DNA of 62,853 nt from BB31 sp964582525 (GTDB lineage: Bacteria; Pseudomonadota; Gammaproteobacteria; Beggiatoales; Beggiatoaceae). Under the pieces are notes generated by a model. It had not been told where the DNA came from. It ran no database searches and saw only the letters and a program-made list of their open reading frames with translations. A program made the translations under genes and the position numbers. Below, piece after piece: positions 42,471-50,100 of the stretch (position 1 is the stretch's first letter; the number at the start of each line of letters is the position of its first letter). The stretch spans positions 1 to 62,853 of the forward strand of contig CAZOSP010000006.1 of NCBI GenBank assembly GCA_964582525.1. The letters run 5' to 3'.

Positions 42471-43292
42471 TCAGCGCGGCAACCGCACCACGCGGAAACC
42501 GAGGTAATCGATACGGAAGTCCGGCGAGCGGCTGAGGCGGTAGGCGGCGCGGCAGGCATTTGGGAGGTAGTTCCAAGACCCGCCGCGCAGCACACGGGGT
42601 TGCTCGTTATAAGGAGAGCGATAGCAAGAGGATGTCCAGGCTGAGCCGTCCGTGGGCGCGCCGGAATAGCTTTTGTGGTAACAATCCTCTACCCATTCCC
42701 ACACATTGCCGTGCATATCATACAGTCCCCAAGAGTTGGGTTTCAACTGCGCCACCGGGTGGGTGCGCTTGCCGGCATTGCCCGAATCGTAGCCATACCA
42801 GGCATATTGCCCAATCGGTCCTTTATCATCGCCCCAGTGATAAGTGCCTTTCGTCCCCGCCCGCGCTGCGTATTCCCATTCGGCTTCCGTGGGCAAGCGG
42901 TAGCGGTTGCTGCTGTCTTGCTTGTTCAAGCGCGCTAAAAAGCCCTGGATGTCGTTCCACGAGACCTTTTCCACCGGATTATCCCGCCCTTTGAACTTGG
43001 ACGGATTACTGCCCATCACTGCCATCCATTCGCTTTGCGTGACTTCGGTTTTGCCCAGATAAAAGTCTTTGCCGATGCAGACGCGGTGGCGGGGGAGTTC
43101 ACTATCACCGCCATCTTCAAAATTCGGGTCACGCCCCATCATAAAACAGCCGGACGGGATTTTGACAAATTCCATGCCGAGGTCGTTGATGAAATCAGCG
43201 GCGTGGGCGGGGAGGGTGAATACGGCAGCGAGGGTTAAAACCGCCATTTCTTGAAGAAATGGCATCTTTTTGAGTGCTATAGATATTGACAT
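42471..43292 (-). CDS. Secreted SUMF1/FGE-fold protein with a DGR-like variable C-terminus
   Basis: The 273-residue protein has a signal peptide (about 1-31, ending PAHAA) and one SUMF1 (C-type-lectin-like) domain: MEFVKIPSGCFMMGRDP, KTEVTQSEWMAVMG, YRLPTEAEWEYAARAG, GNVWEWVEDCYHKSY. The C-terminal 42 residues begin RVLRGGSWNYLP and end LGFRVVRLPR. In that part the unconserved positions are almost all NNC codons (TAC, CTC, GCC, AGC, TTC, ATC), as expected if AAC codons of a template had been mutated at adenines. This is the known pattern of variable regions in diversity-generating retroelement targets. There is no Cys pair for formylglycine formation. It is probably exported and ligand-binding. 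No reverse transcriptase lies in the window. Confidence 0.8.
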   Translation of the reverse strand: MSISIALKKMPFLQEMAVLTLAAVFTLPAHAADFINDLGMEFVKIPSGCFMMGRDPNFEDGGDSELPRHRVCIGKDFYLGKTEVTQSEWMAVMGSNPSKFKGRDNPVEKVSWNDIQGFLARLNKQDSSNRYRLPTEAEWEYAARAGTKGTYHWGDDKGPIGQYAWYGYDSGNAGKRTHPVAQLKPNSWGLYDMHGNVWEWVEDCYHKSYSGAPTDGSAWTSSCYRSPYNEQPRVLRGGSWNYLPNACRAAYRLSRSPDFRIDYLGFRVVRLPR

Positions 43293-43450
43293 CAGTGAAT
43301 CTTCGATGGTTGGATTAAAATAGGCATTCTAGCAAACACAGCTAAAGATAGACCATAGTAAAGATGCCACCTCTTGAAAAAATGACATCTTTTGCAATTT
43401 CTGGCAGCTATGAGTATAAATACAACCATTCAATATTCAGTGCTTTCGCC

Positions 43451-43564
43451 TTTTCAAAGGCTGATTCACATTTTTGCTCATGCGCATGGTCAAGCACCGA
43501 TGCGCCTCCTTTGTCAGCACGTCCGGTCTGCTTCATGGCAGTAACGCGAGAGTATGGAAACGAG
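43451..43564. repeat. 114-bp direct repeat, copy B, immediately before hrpA
   Basis: Same 114 bases as 41691-41804 with four substitutions. It ends one base before the hrpA ATG (43565), so it supplies the whole leader, including the weak ribosome-binding site around GGAAACGAG. The 160 bases before it (43293-43450) show no gene. Confidence 0.9.
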
Positions 43565-46500
43565 ATGCTAAATACGGATACACTGTCCCGCGCCTTAAAC
43601 CAAGTCATGCGGGCGGATTTTTATGGCTTGTATCGCCGCCTGCAACACCTTAAAAAACAGCCGGCGCACACTTGTCAAGCTGCACTCGCAAGCCTGCAAG
43701 CCGAGATTCAAGCGTCGCGGGAACGTCGCCAGCAACGCCGCCAAAATCGCCCTGAGCCGGAATTTCCCGAAGAGTTGCCGGTGTCGGCGCAGCGCGAGCG
43801 GATTGCGCAGGCAATTCGAGAACATCAAGTGATTGTCGTTGCCGGTGAAACGGGATCGGGCAAAACCACCCAGTTGCCGAAAATCTGCCTGCTGGCGGGG
43901 CGCGGCGAGGCGGGTTTAATCGGCTGCACTCAGCCGCGCCGCATTGCCGCTCGCTCCATCGCGCAGCGCGTCGCGGGCGAGTTAAACAGTCAAGTCGGTC
44001 ATGCGGTGGGGTTTCAGGTGCGTTTTCAGCAACGCACCCATCCCGATAGCTACATCAAACTGATGACCGACGGCATTTTGCTGGCTGAAACGCAAAACGA
44101 TCCCTTTCTCAATGCGTATGACACGCTGATTATTGATGAAGCACATGAGCGCAGCTTGAACATCGATTTTTTGCTCGGCTATCTCAAGCAACTGCTGCCT
44201 AAACGCCGCGATCTGAAACTCATTATCACTTCTGCGACCATTGACACGGCGCGTTTTTCCGCGCATTTCAACCAAGCACCGGTGATTGAAGTGTCAGGGC
44301 GTGCTTATCCGGTGGAGCTGCAATATCACCCGCTACAGGGCGAGGCGGGCGATCCTCTCGATTTGCAACAGGGCATTCTCGACGCCACGGACATGATTGC
44401 GCGGTCGCCTTATGACGGCGATATTTTGATATTTCTCAGCGGCGAGCGCGACATCCGTGAAACGGCGGAGGCGTTGCGCAAACATCATCCGCCACACACC
44501 GAAATCCTACCGCTGTATGCGCGGCTGTCCGCCAGCGATCAGGACCGCGTGTTCAAACCTGGGAAAAATCGCCGCATTGTGTTGGCGACCAATGTTGCCG
44601 AGACTTCGCTGACCGTGCCGCGCATTCGTGCGGTGATTGATCCGGGCTTGGCGCGGATCAGCCGCTACAGCACGCGCAGCAAGGTGCAACGCTTGCAAAT
44701 CGAGAAGATTTCGCAAGCCTCCGCCGACCAGCGCAAAGGGCGTTGTGGACGTATCGCGCCGGGCTTGTGCATTCGCCTTTACAGCGAAGAGGATTACCGC
44801 AACCGCACTGCTTTTACCCTGCCGGAACTGCTGCGCACCTCGCTGGCGGCGGTGATTTTGCGCATGTTGGATTTGCGCATCAGCGACATTGAAAATTTTC
44901 CGTTTCTCGAAGCACCGGATCGTAAAGCTTTTACTGACGGCTTTAAGCAGTTGGAAGAACTCGGCGCGGTGATCACGCAGCGCGGGCAGCGCAAGCTCAC
45001 GCCGATAGGACAGCAACTGGCGAAATTGCCGATAGACCCGCGCTTGGGGCGCATGGTGTTGGCGGCGAAGGCGTTTGGCTGTGTCGCTGAAGTGTTGATT
45101 ATCGCTGCCGCGCTGAGTGTGCAGGACCCGCGTGAGCGTCCGCTAGAGGCGCAGCAAGCGGCGGATCAGGCGCAAGAGCCGTTCAAAGACGAGCGTTCAG
45201 ATTTTCTCAGCTTCTTGAAATTATGGGATTTTTTTCATGAAAATGAACGGCACTTGTCGAACAACAAGCTGCGCAAGCTGTGTCAGGCGCATTTTCTCTC
45301 TTATTTGCGCCTGCGCGAGTGGGTGGATATTCACCAGCAGTTGTTTACGCAGGTGCGGGAGATGGGCTGGGAAGTGGCTGGGAGGGCTAATCTCCAGATT
45401 AGCACCACCGCCTACGGCGGTGTGGCTGATTCGGAAATCAGCCCTCCCAAAGAAGAAAATGACGACGGCATCCACCGCGCCCTGCTGACCGGTTTATTAA
45501 GCAACATCGCCACACTTGACGAAGACAAGCAATACGCGGGGGCGAGAAACATCAAGCTGCATATTTTTCCGGGATCGGGCTTGTTCAAGAAAAAATCCAA
45601 ATGGATCATGGCAGCGGAACGGGTGGAAACCACACGGCTGTATGCGCGTTGCGTGGCGAAAATCGAACCCGAATGGATTGAACAAGCCGCGGGCGATTTG
45701 TGCCGCCGCAGCTACTTTGAACCGCATTGGGAGAAAAAAACCGCGCAAGTTGCGGCGTTTGAGCGCGTCACCGTCTATGCTTTGACGGTGATTGGCAAAC
45801 GCAAAATCAATTACGGACCGCTCGCGCCAACTGAAGCGCGGGAAATTTTCATCCGTGAGGCACTGGTCAATGGCGAATACCGCACTCGCTTGGCTTTTTT
45901 CCAACATAATCAAGACTTACGCGCTGAAATCGAGACCTTAGAACACAAGGTGCGCAAACACGATATTCTGGTCGATGACGAGCGCGTTTTTCAGTTTTAT
46001 CACCAGCGCATTGCCGACGGCATTTACAGCGGGGTGGGATTTGAGCGGTGGTGCAAACAGCAAAATAAACGGCTGCTGTATTTAGACCGCGACTATTTAA
46101 TGCAGCGCGGGGCGCAAGAATTGACCGAACAGACTTTTCCAGACGCTTTATTTATCAATAATTTACGCCTACCGCTGCATTATCATTTCAATCCTAACGC
46201 CGCCGACGACGGGGTGAGTGTGGATATTCCGGTGGAAGCGGTCAACCAGTTACACCCGGCACCGTTTGAGTGGCTGGTGCCGGGCTTGTTGGAAGAAAAA
46301 ATCACCGCCTTGCTACGCAGCCTGCCGAAAGCCATCCGCAAACATTTTGTGCCGATTCCGGATGTTGCCAAAGAAGCGTTAGCGGCGTTGGCGGACTTTA
46401 AGATCGTCTCGCCCGCCGCCCCGTATGACAATGCGGCTGCCAACAATGCGCCGCCCCACAGCGTGGGACGCATCAATCCCGCCTCTAAAAAAGTCGCCCA

Positions 46501-47764
46501 TGATTTACGTGCGTTGGGAACATTGCTGGCGCAACATGAGTGCGATGCGTGGGAACAAGAGAAAGCGCACTCCCAGCCAAACATCACCACTCCGTCAATG
46601 GCAGTGACGCAGCCGATGGCAACGGGCGGCATCGCCACCGCGCCGCCCGACGGGTCACTGCTGCAAACCCTCGCCGCTTACCTGTTTCGCCGCTCGGCTG
46701 AGCCAATTCCGCAAGACGCTTGGCAACTGGACGCACTCGCGCCGCATTTGTTCATGAATTTTCGCTTGCTCAATGAATTGGGCGAAGTGCTAGACACAGA
46801 TCGCAATTTAGCCAAATTACAAGAAAAATGGCGCGAGCAAAGCCACGCGCAGTTTAAGCGGCTGCCGAAAGACCGTTGGGAACGGGCGCATCTGACGCGC
46901 TGGGATTTTGGCGACCTGCCCGCTCAGATCGAACTTGACAGTCGCGGCGTGACTCTGCTGGCGTATCCCGCGCTGGTCGATTGCGAGCAAGAAGTTGCGC
47001 TGCAACTGTTTGATAATCCACAACAAGCCGAAAGCAAACACCGCGCTGGCTTGCGCCGCCTGGCGCTGCTAACGCTGACCAGCACGTTCAAGCAAGTGAT
47101 CAAAAAAATGCCGGTGACGCAGCCAATGTGCTTACAATACATGCCCATCGCGCCCTGCAACGAGTTAAAAGAAGACCTGCTGTGGATGCTGCTAGACAAT
47201 GCGCTGCTCTTCGATCCGCTGCCGCGCCGCCGCGCTGAATTTGACACGCGCATGGAAAGCATTAAGCAACGCCTATTCACTGATTCAGCCCAGCAAGCGC
47301 AGGTATTAGAACAGGTTTTAGCCATTTATCACCGCGTCAGCAGCCAATTACACCCCGGCTCTACGCTGGAAAATCTCTACGTGCTGCGTGACATCCGCGC
47401 CCATCTTGACCATTTGATCTATGCCGGCTTTTTGCGCCGCACCCCGCCCGAACGCTTGCAACATTTTCCGCGTTACCTCAAAGCCATCGAGAAACGCCTA
47501 GAGCGCATGGCGCAATCGCCTTCGCGTGATGCGCAAAAAGAGGCAGAAATGGCGGGCATGTGGGAAGCTTATTTACAGTTTTATCGAGAAAACAACGGCG
47601 ATCTGCCGCCCGACATTGAGCAGTTCCGCTGGTTGCTGGAAGAGTTGCGTGTCTCCTTGTTTGCCCAAGAGTTGCGCACCGCACAGCCAGTATCGGTGAC
47701 ACGTTTGGAAAAGCGGTGGGCGGACCATATAGAAGGATACGGAATGCCATGTAGGGCGGATTAA
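43565..47764 (+). CDS. hrpA: ATP-dependent RNA helicase HrpA, with repeat insertions
   Basis: HrpA is a DEAH-box RNA helicase that in E. coli rescues stalled ribosomes. The 1399-residue protein shows motif I GETGSGKTTQLPKI, motif II DEAHERSLN, motif III SATID, LATNVAETSLTVP and QRKGRCGRIAPG, then the HA2, OB and DUF3418 regions. It is about 100 residues longer than E. coli HrpA. Two stretches look inserted: one encoded by a 71-bp cloverleaf repeat (45379-45449; protein GRANLQISTTAYGGV) and a low-complexity segment around 46420-46650 that contains repeat-like DNA. The stop codon lies in a GTAGGGCGGATTAAG repeat. I chose ATG 43565 because homology begins there; the longer frame would translate the 114-bp repeat. 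Confidence 0.93.
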   Translation: MLNTDTLSRALNQVMRADFYGLYRRLQHLKKQPAHTCQAALASLQAEIQASRERRQQRRQNRPEPEFPEELPVSAQRERIAQAIREHQVIVVAGETGSGKTTQLPKICLLAGRGEAGLIGCTQPRRIAARSIAQRVAGELNSQVGHAVGFQVRFQQRTHPDSYIKLMTDGILLAETQNDPFLNAYDTLIIDEAHERSLNIDFLLGYLKQLLPKRRDLKLIITSATIDTARFSAHFNQAPVIEVSGRAYPVELQYHPLQGEAGDPLDLQQGILDATDMIARSPYDGDILIFLSGERDIRETAEALRKHHPPHTEILPLYARLSASDQDRVFKPGKNRRIVLATNVAETSLTVPRIRAVIDPGLARISRYSTRSKVQRLQIEKISQASADQRKGRCGRIAPGLCIRLYSEEDYRNRTAFTLPELLRTSLAAVILRMLDLRISDIENFPFLEAPDRKAFTDGFKQLEELGAVITQRGQRKLTPIGQQLAKLPIDPRLGRMVLAAKAFGCVAEVLIIAAALSVQDPRERPLEAQQAADQAQEPFKDERSDFLSFLKLWDFFHENERHLSNNKLRKLCQAHFLSYLRLREWVDIHQQLFTQVREMGWEVAGRANLQISTTAYGGVADSEISPPKEENDDGIHRALLTGLLSNIATLDEDKQYAGARNIKLHIFPGSGLFKKKSKWIMAAERVETTRLYARCVAKIEPEWIEQAAGDLCRRSYFEPHWEKKTAQVAAFERVTVYALTVIGKRKINYGPLAPTEAREIFIREALVNGEYRTRLAFFQHNQDLRAEIETLEHKVRKHDILVDDERVFQFYHQRIADGIYSGVGFERWCKQQNKRLLYLDRDYLMQRGAQELTEQTFPDALFINNLRLPLHYHFNPNAADDGVSVDIPVEAVNQLHPAPFEWLVPGLLEEKITALLRSLPKAIRKHFVPIPDVAKEALAALADFKIVSPAAPYDNAAANNAPPHSVGRINPASKKVAHDLRALGTLLAQHECDAWEQEKAHSQPNITTPSMAVTQPMATGGIATAPPDGSLLQTLAAYLFRRSAEPIPQDAWQLDALAPHLFMNFRLLNELGEVLDTDRNLAKLQEKWREQSHAQFKRLPKDRWERAHLTRWDFGDLPAQIELDSRGVTLLAYPALVDCEQEVALQLFDNPQQAESKHRAGLRRLALLTLTSTFKQVIKKMPVTQPMCLQYMPIAPCNELKEDLLWMLLDNALLFDPLPRRRAEFDTRMESIKQRLFTDSAQQAQVLEQVLAIYHRVSSQLHPGSTLENLYVLRDIRAHLDHLIYAGFLRRTPPERLQHFPRYLKAIEKRLERMAQSPSRDAQKEAEMAGMWEAYLQFYRENNGDLPPDIEQFRWLLEELRVSLFAQELRTAQPVSVTRLEKRWADHIEGYGMPCRAD
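45379..45449. repeat. Complete 71-bp cloverleaf palindromic element inside hrpA
   Basis: The outer arms TGGGAGGG and CCCTCCCA close three consecutive hairpins: GCTAATCT/AGATTAGC, CACCGCC/GGCGGTG (loop TAC) and GGCTGATT/AATCAGCC. Seventy-one bases make a four-way-junction shape like a tRNA cloverleaf, without tRNA sequence features. The frame of hrpA remains open through it. Confidence 0.85.
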
Positions 47765-47849
47765 GCGAAGCGTATCCGCCATGCCCCAATTGGCGGATAC
47801 GGCGCAGTAGGGCGGATTAAGCGAAGCGTATCCGCCATGCCCCAATTGG
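47751..47849. repeat. GTAGGGCGGATTAAG repeat pair overlapping the hrpA stop
   Basis: Two tandem units of GTAGGGCGGATTAAGCGAAGCGTATCCGCCATGCCCCAATTGG begin at 47751 and about 47807. The first supplies the last codons and TAA of hrpA. Bases 47792-47849 (58 bp) are identical to the reverse complement of 52310-52367. GGCGGAT and ATCCGCC arms can pair. Confidence 0.9.
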
Positions 47850-47895
47850 CTTCGATTTTTATCAATTCCGATTTTTATCAATAAGAGGATAGCTC

Positions 47896-48279
47896 ATGTA
47901 CCGCGACATTATTAACACTGAACACGCACCGCAAGCCATTGGCACTTACTCGCAAGCCGTTAAAGTCGGCAACACGGTGTATTTATCCGGACAAATTCCG
48001 CTTGTGCCGGAAACCATGCAGGTGCTTGAAGGCGATATGGAACAGCAGATTCGCCGCGTGTTTGATAATCTCAAAGCCGTCTGCCAAGCCGCCGGCGGCG
48101 ATTTACAAGATATTGTGAAGCTCACTATTTTTCTCACTGATTTAAGCCATTTCGCGCTGGTCAATGAAATTATGGCGGAATATTTCTGTCAGCCTTATCC
48201 GGCGCGTGCGGCTGTCGGGGTTGCTTCGCTGCCTAAAGCAGTGGCGGTGGAAATGGATGCTGTGATGGTGTTGGATTAA
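47896..48279 (+). CDS. ridA: RidA family enamine/imine deaminase
   Basis: RidA hydrolyses reactive 2-aminoacrylate-type enamines that PLP enzymes release. The 127-residue protein has the trimeric YjgF fold signature: PQAIGTYSQAVKVGNTVYLS, GQIPL, and the catalytic Arg in YPARAAVGVASLPK. An AAGAGGA ribosome-binding site precedes the ATG. It ends 7 bases before rsmA, so the two may be co-translated. Confidence 0.95.
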   Translation: MYRDIINTEHAPQAIGTYSQAVKVGNTVYLSGQIPLVPETMQVLEGDMEQQIRRVFDNLKAVCQAAGGDLQDIVKLTIFLTDLSHFALVNEIMAEYFCQPYPARAAVGVASLPKAVAVEMDAVMVLD

Positions 48280-48286
48280 GTGCTGT

Positions 48287-49105
48287 ATGTCTGCTGCGCT
48301 TCCATTACACACGCACAAAGCCCGCAAACGCTTTGGGCAGAATTTTTTGCAAGACAAGCGGGTGATTCAGTCGATTGCCCAAGCTATCGCCCCGCAAGCG
48401 GGGCAGACTTTGGTGGAAATCGGTGCCGGTCTTGGGGCTTTAACACAAGCTTTGATCGCGGACTGCGATGAGCTGCATCTGCTTGAGATTGATCGGGATT
48501 TGGTCGCGCTGCTGGAACGGCAATATGCTGATGTCAATCACTTGCATATTCATGCTTGCGATGCTCTTACATTTGATTTTCGCTCATTAAAACAAGCAGA
48601 ACGCCCTTTGCGGGTGGTGGGTAATCTGCCTTACAATATTTCTACGCCGCTGATTTTTCATGTATTGCAACAGGCTGAGGTGATTAGCGATATGTTGTTT
48701 ATGTTGCAAAAGGAAGTGGTGGAGCGTCTTGCGGCTCAACCTAATAGCAAAAACTACGGGCGTTTGTCGGTGATGGTGCAGTTTCACTGCTCGGTTCACG
48801 CTCTATTTGAGGTGCCGCCTTCTGCTTTCGAGCCGCCGCCTAAAGTGCATTCCGCGCTGGTGTATTTACAGCCTCATGCGCAAAAAAATACCGCTGTGGA
48901 TGAGCGGTTATTGAGCCGCTTAGTCGCTACAGCGTTCGCCCAGCGGCGTAAAACTTTGCGAAATAATTTGCGGACTTGGCTTGATGATGCGGCGATTATT
49001 GCTGCCGGCGTTGATCCCGCGGCGCGGGCAGAAACTTTGAGCTTGTCGGCATTTATCCGCTTGGCGCAACAATGCGCACGCTTAAACCCTACTCACTACA
49101 CTTAA
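48287..49105 (+). CDS. rsmA: 16S rRNA dimethyladenosine transferase RsmA/KsgA
   Basis: RsmA dimethylates A1518 and A1519 of 16S rRNA as a quality check in 30S assembly. The 272-residue protein shows KRFGQNFLQDK at the start, the SAM motif VEIGAGLGALTQAL, and the catalytic NLPYNIS motif. Length is normal. It is usually followed by apaG-apaH and preceded by pdxA, none of which is adjacent here. It overlaps the convergent acuI-like gene by 17 bases. Confidence 0.96.
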   Translation: MSAALPLHTHKARKRFGQNFLQDKRVIQSIAQAIAPQAGQTLVEIGAGLGALTQALIADCDELHLLEIDRDLVALLERQYADVNHLHIHACDALTFDFRSLKQAERPLRVVGNLPYNISTPLIFHVLQQAEVISDMLFMLQKEVVERLAAQPNSKNYGRLSVMVQFHCSVHALFEVPPSAFEPPPKVHSALVYLQPHAQKNTAVDERLLSRLVATAFAQRRKTLRNNLRTWLDDAAIIAAGVDPAARAETLSLSAFIRLAQQCARLNPTHYT

Positions 49106-50090
49106 CCACCACGCGCCCTTGTATCTGTCCTTGTAAAATCTTATCCAGATAAATGTCTTTTAATTCCGTCAAGCTGGCTTCCGTGACTAGCATCTCTAGG
49201 GGGACCGTGGTGTGCTTCTCATGCGCCATCTTGTTCCACAGTTGCAAACGCACCTCCATCGGGCAGGACACGGAATCAATGCCGAGCAGGTCGATGCCGC
49301 GCAAAATGAAAGGAAACACCGTGGTATGCAGCTTTGGCGAGGCGACTAGCCCGCAGCACGAGGCTTTTCCGCCATACATCAGGGCTTTCAAGGCGTTGCT
49401 GAGGATATTGCCGCCCACCGTGTCTAACACCCCCGCCCAACGTCCTTTCAGCATGGGTTTGTCGGAGGCGTCTTGCAGTTCTTCACGCGACAAGATTTCG
49501 CTCGCGCCGAGTTTTTTGAGAAACGCATAAGCACTGGTTTTGCCACTGCTGGCGATGACGTGATAGCCTAATTTCGCCAACATAGCCACGGCGATGCTGC
49601 CTACGCCGCCGGTCGAACCGGTGACTAATACACTGCCCTGCTGAGGCTTTAAGCCCGCATGTTCTAATTTATAAATGGACAATGCTGCGGTAAAACCGGC
49701 GGTGCCGTAAATCATACTGTCGCGCAAACTCAATCCTGTCGGCAATTTAACCACCCAATTCGCCGGTACGCGGATGTAACCGGCAAAGCCGCCCGCCGTG
49801 TTCATGCCCAAATCAAAACCGGTCACGATGACTGCATCGCCGGTGCTAAACGCTGGATTTTCGCTGTGTTCGACCACGCCCGCCGCATCAATACCGGGCG
49901 TGTGTGGATAGCTGCGCGTCACGCCTTTGTTGCCGGAAGCGGATAAAGCATCTTTGTAATTTAGCGAAGAATAGGCTACGCGGATCAAGACTTCGCCGGA
50001 CGGTAAATCATGGATGCTGCGTCGAATAATCTCGCGTTGATAGGTTTTTTCTGGGCTTTCGGTAATCCATAAGGCATTAAAATGTGACAT
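49089..50090 (-). CDS. Acrylyl-CoA reductase-like zinc-free MDR oxidoreductase (AcuI/YhdH)
   Basis: The 333-residue protein is a medium-chain reductase of the AcuI/YhdH branch. It has YSSLNYKDALSASG near the N-terminus, the NADPH-binding VTGSTGGVGSIAVAML motif, and the YGGKASCCGLVASPKL segment. YhdH/AcuI reduces acrylyl-CoA with NADPH, a detoxifying step. No zinc-ligand set is present. I chose the ATG at 50090, supported by AGGAG just upstream. It lies directly behind the P-type ATPase gene on the same strand, 10 bases away, so they probably form an operon. Confidence 0.9.
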   Translation of the reverse strand: MSHFNALWITESPEKTYQREIIRRSIHDLPSGEVLIRVAYSSLNYKDALSASGNKGVTRSYPHTPGIDAAGVVEHSENPAFSTGDAVIVTGFDLGMNTAGGFAGYIRVPANWVVKLPTGLSLRDSMIYGTAGFTAALSIYKLEHAGLKPQQGSVLVTGSTGGVGSIAVAMLAKLGYHVIASSGKTSAYAFLKKLGASEILSREELQDASDKPMLKGRWAGVLDTVGGNILSNALKALMYGGKASCCGLVASPKLHTTVFPFILRGIDLLGIDSVSCPMEVRLQLWNKMAHEKHTTVPLEMLVTEASLTELKDIYLDKILQGQIQGRVVVKCSE

Positions 50091-50100
50091 TTTTGCTCCT

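Noticed and set aside
42471..43292. A true formylglycine-generating enzyme
   Set aside because: The C-terminal active-site Cys pair is absent; the SUMF1 fold is more likely used for binding.
43364..43564. A longer N-terminus of HrpA
   Set aside because: It would translate the 114-bp direct repeat; HrpA homology begins at the ATG at 43565.
43408..43608. A 66-residue minus-strand frame with QTGRADKGGASVLDHAHEQ
   Set aside because: Most of it lies in the 114-bp repeat and the rest in antisense to hrpA; no family is recognised and no ribosome-binding site is seen.
45379..45449. A tRNA gene, because of the cloverleaf shape
   Set aside because: No anticodon-arm, T-loop GTTCRA or acceptor CCA features, and the arm lengths do not match; it is a palindromic repeat.
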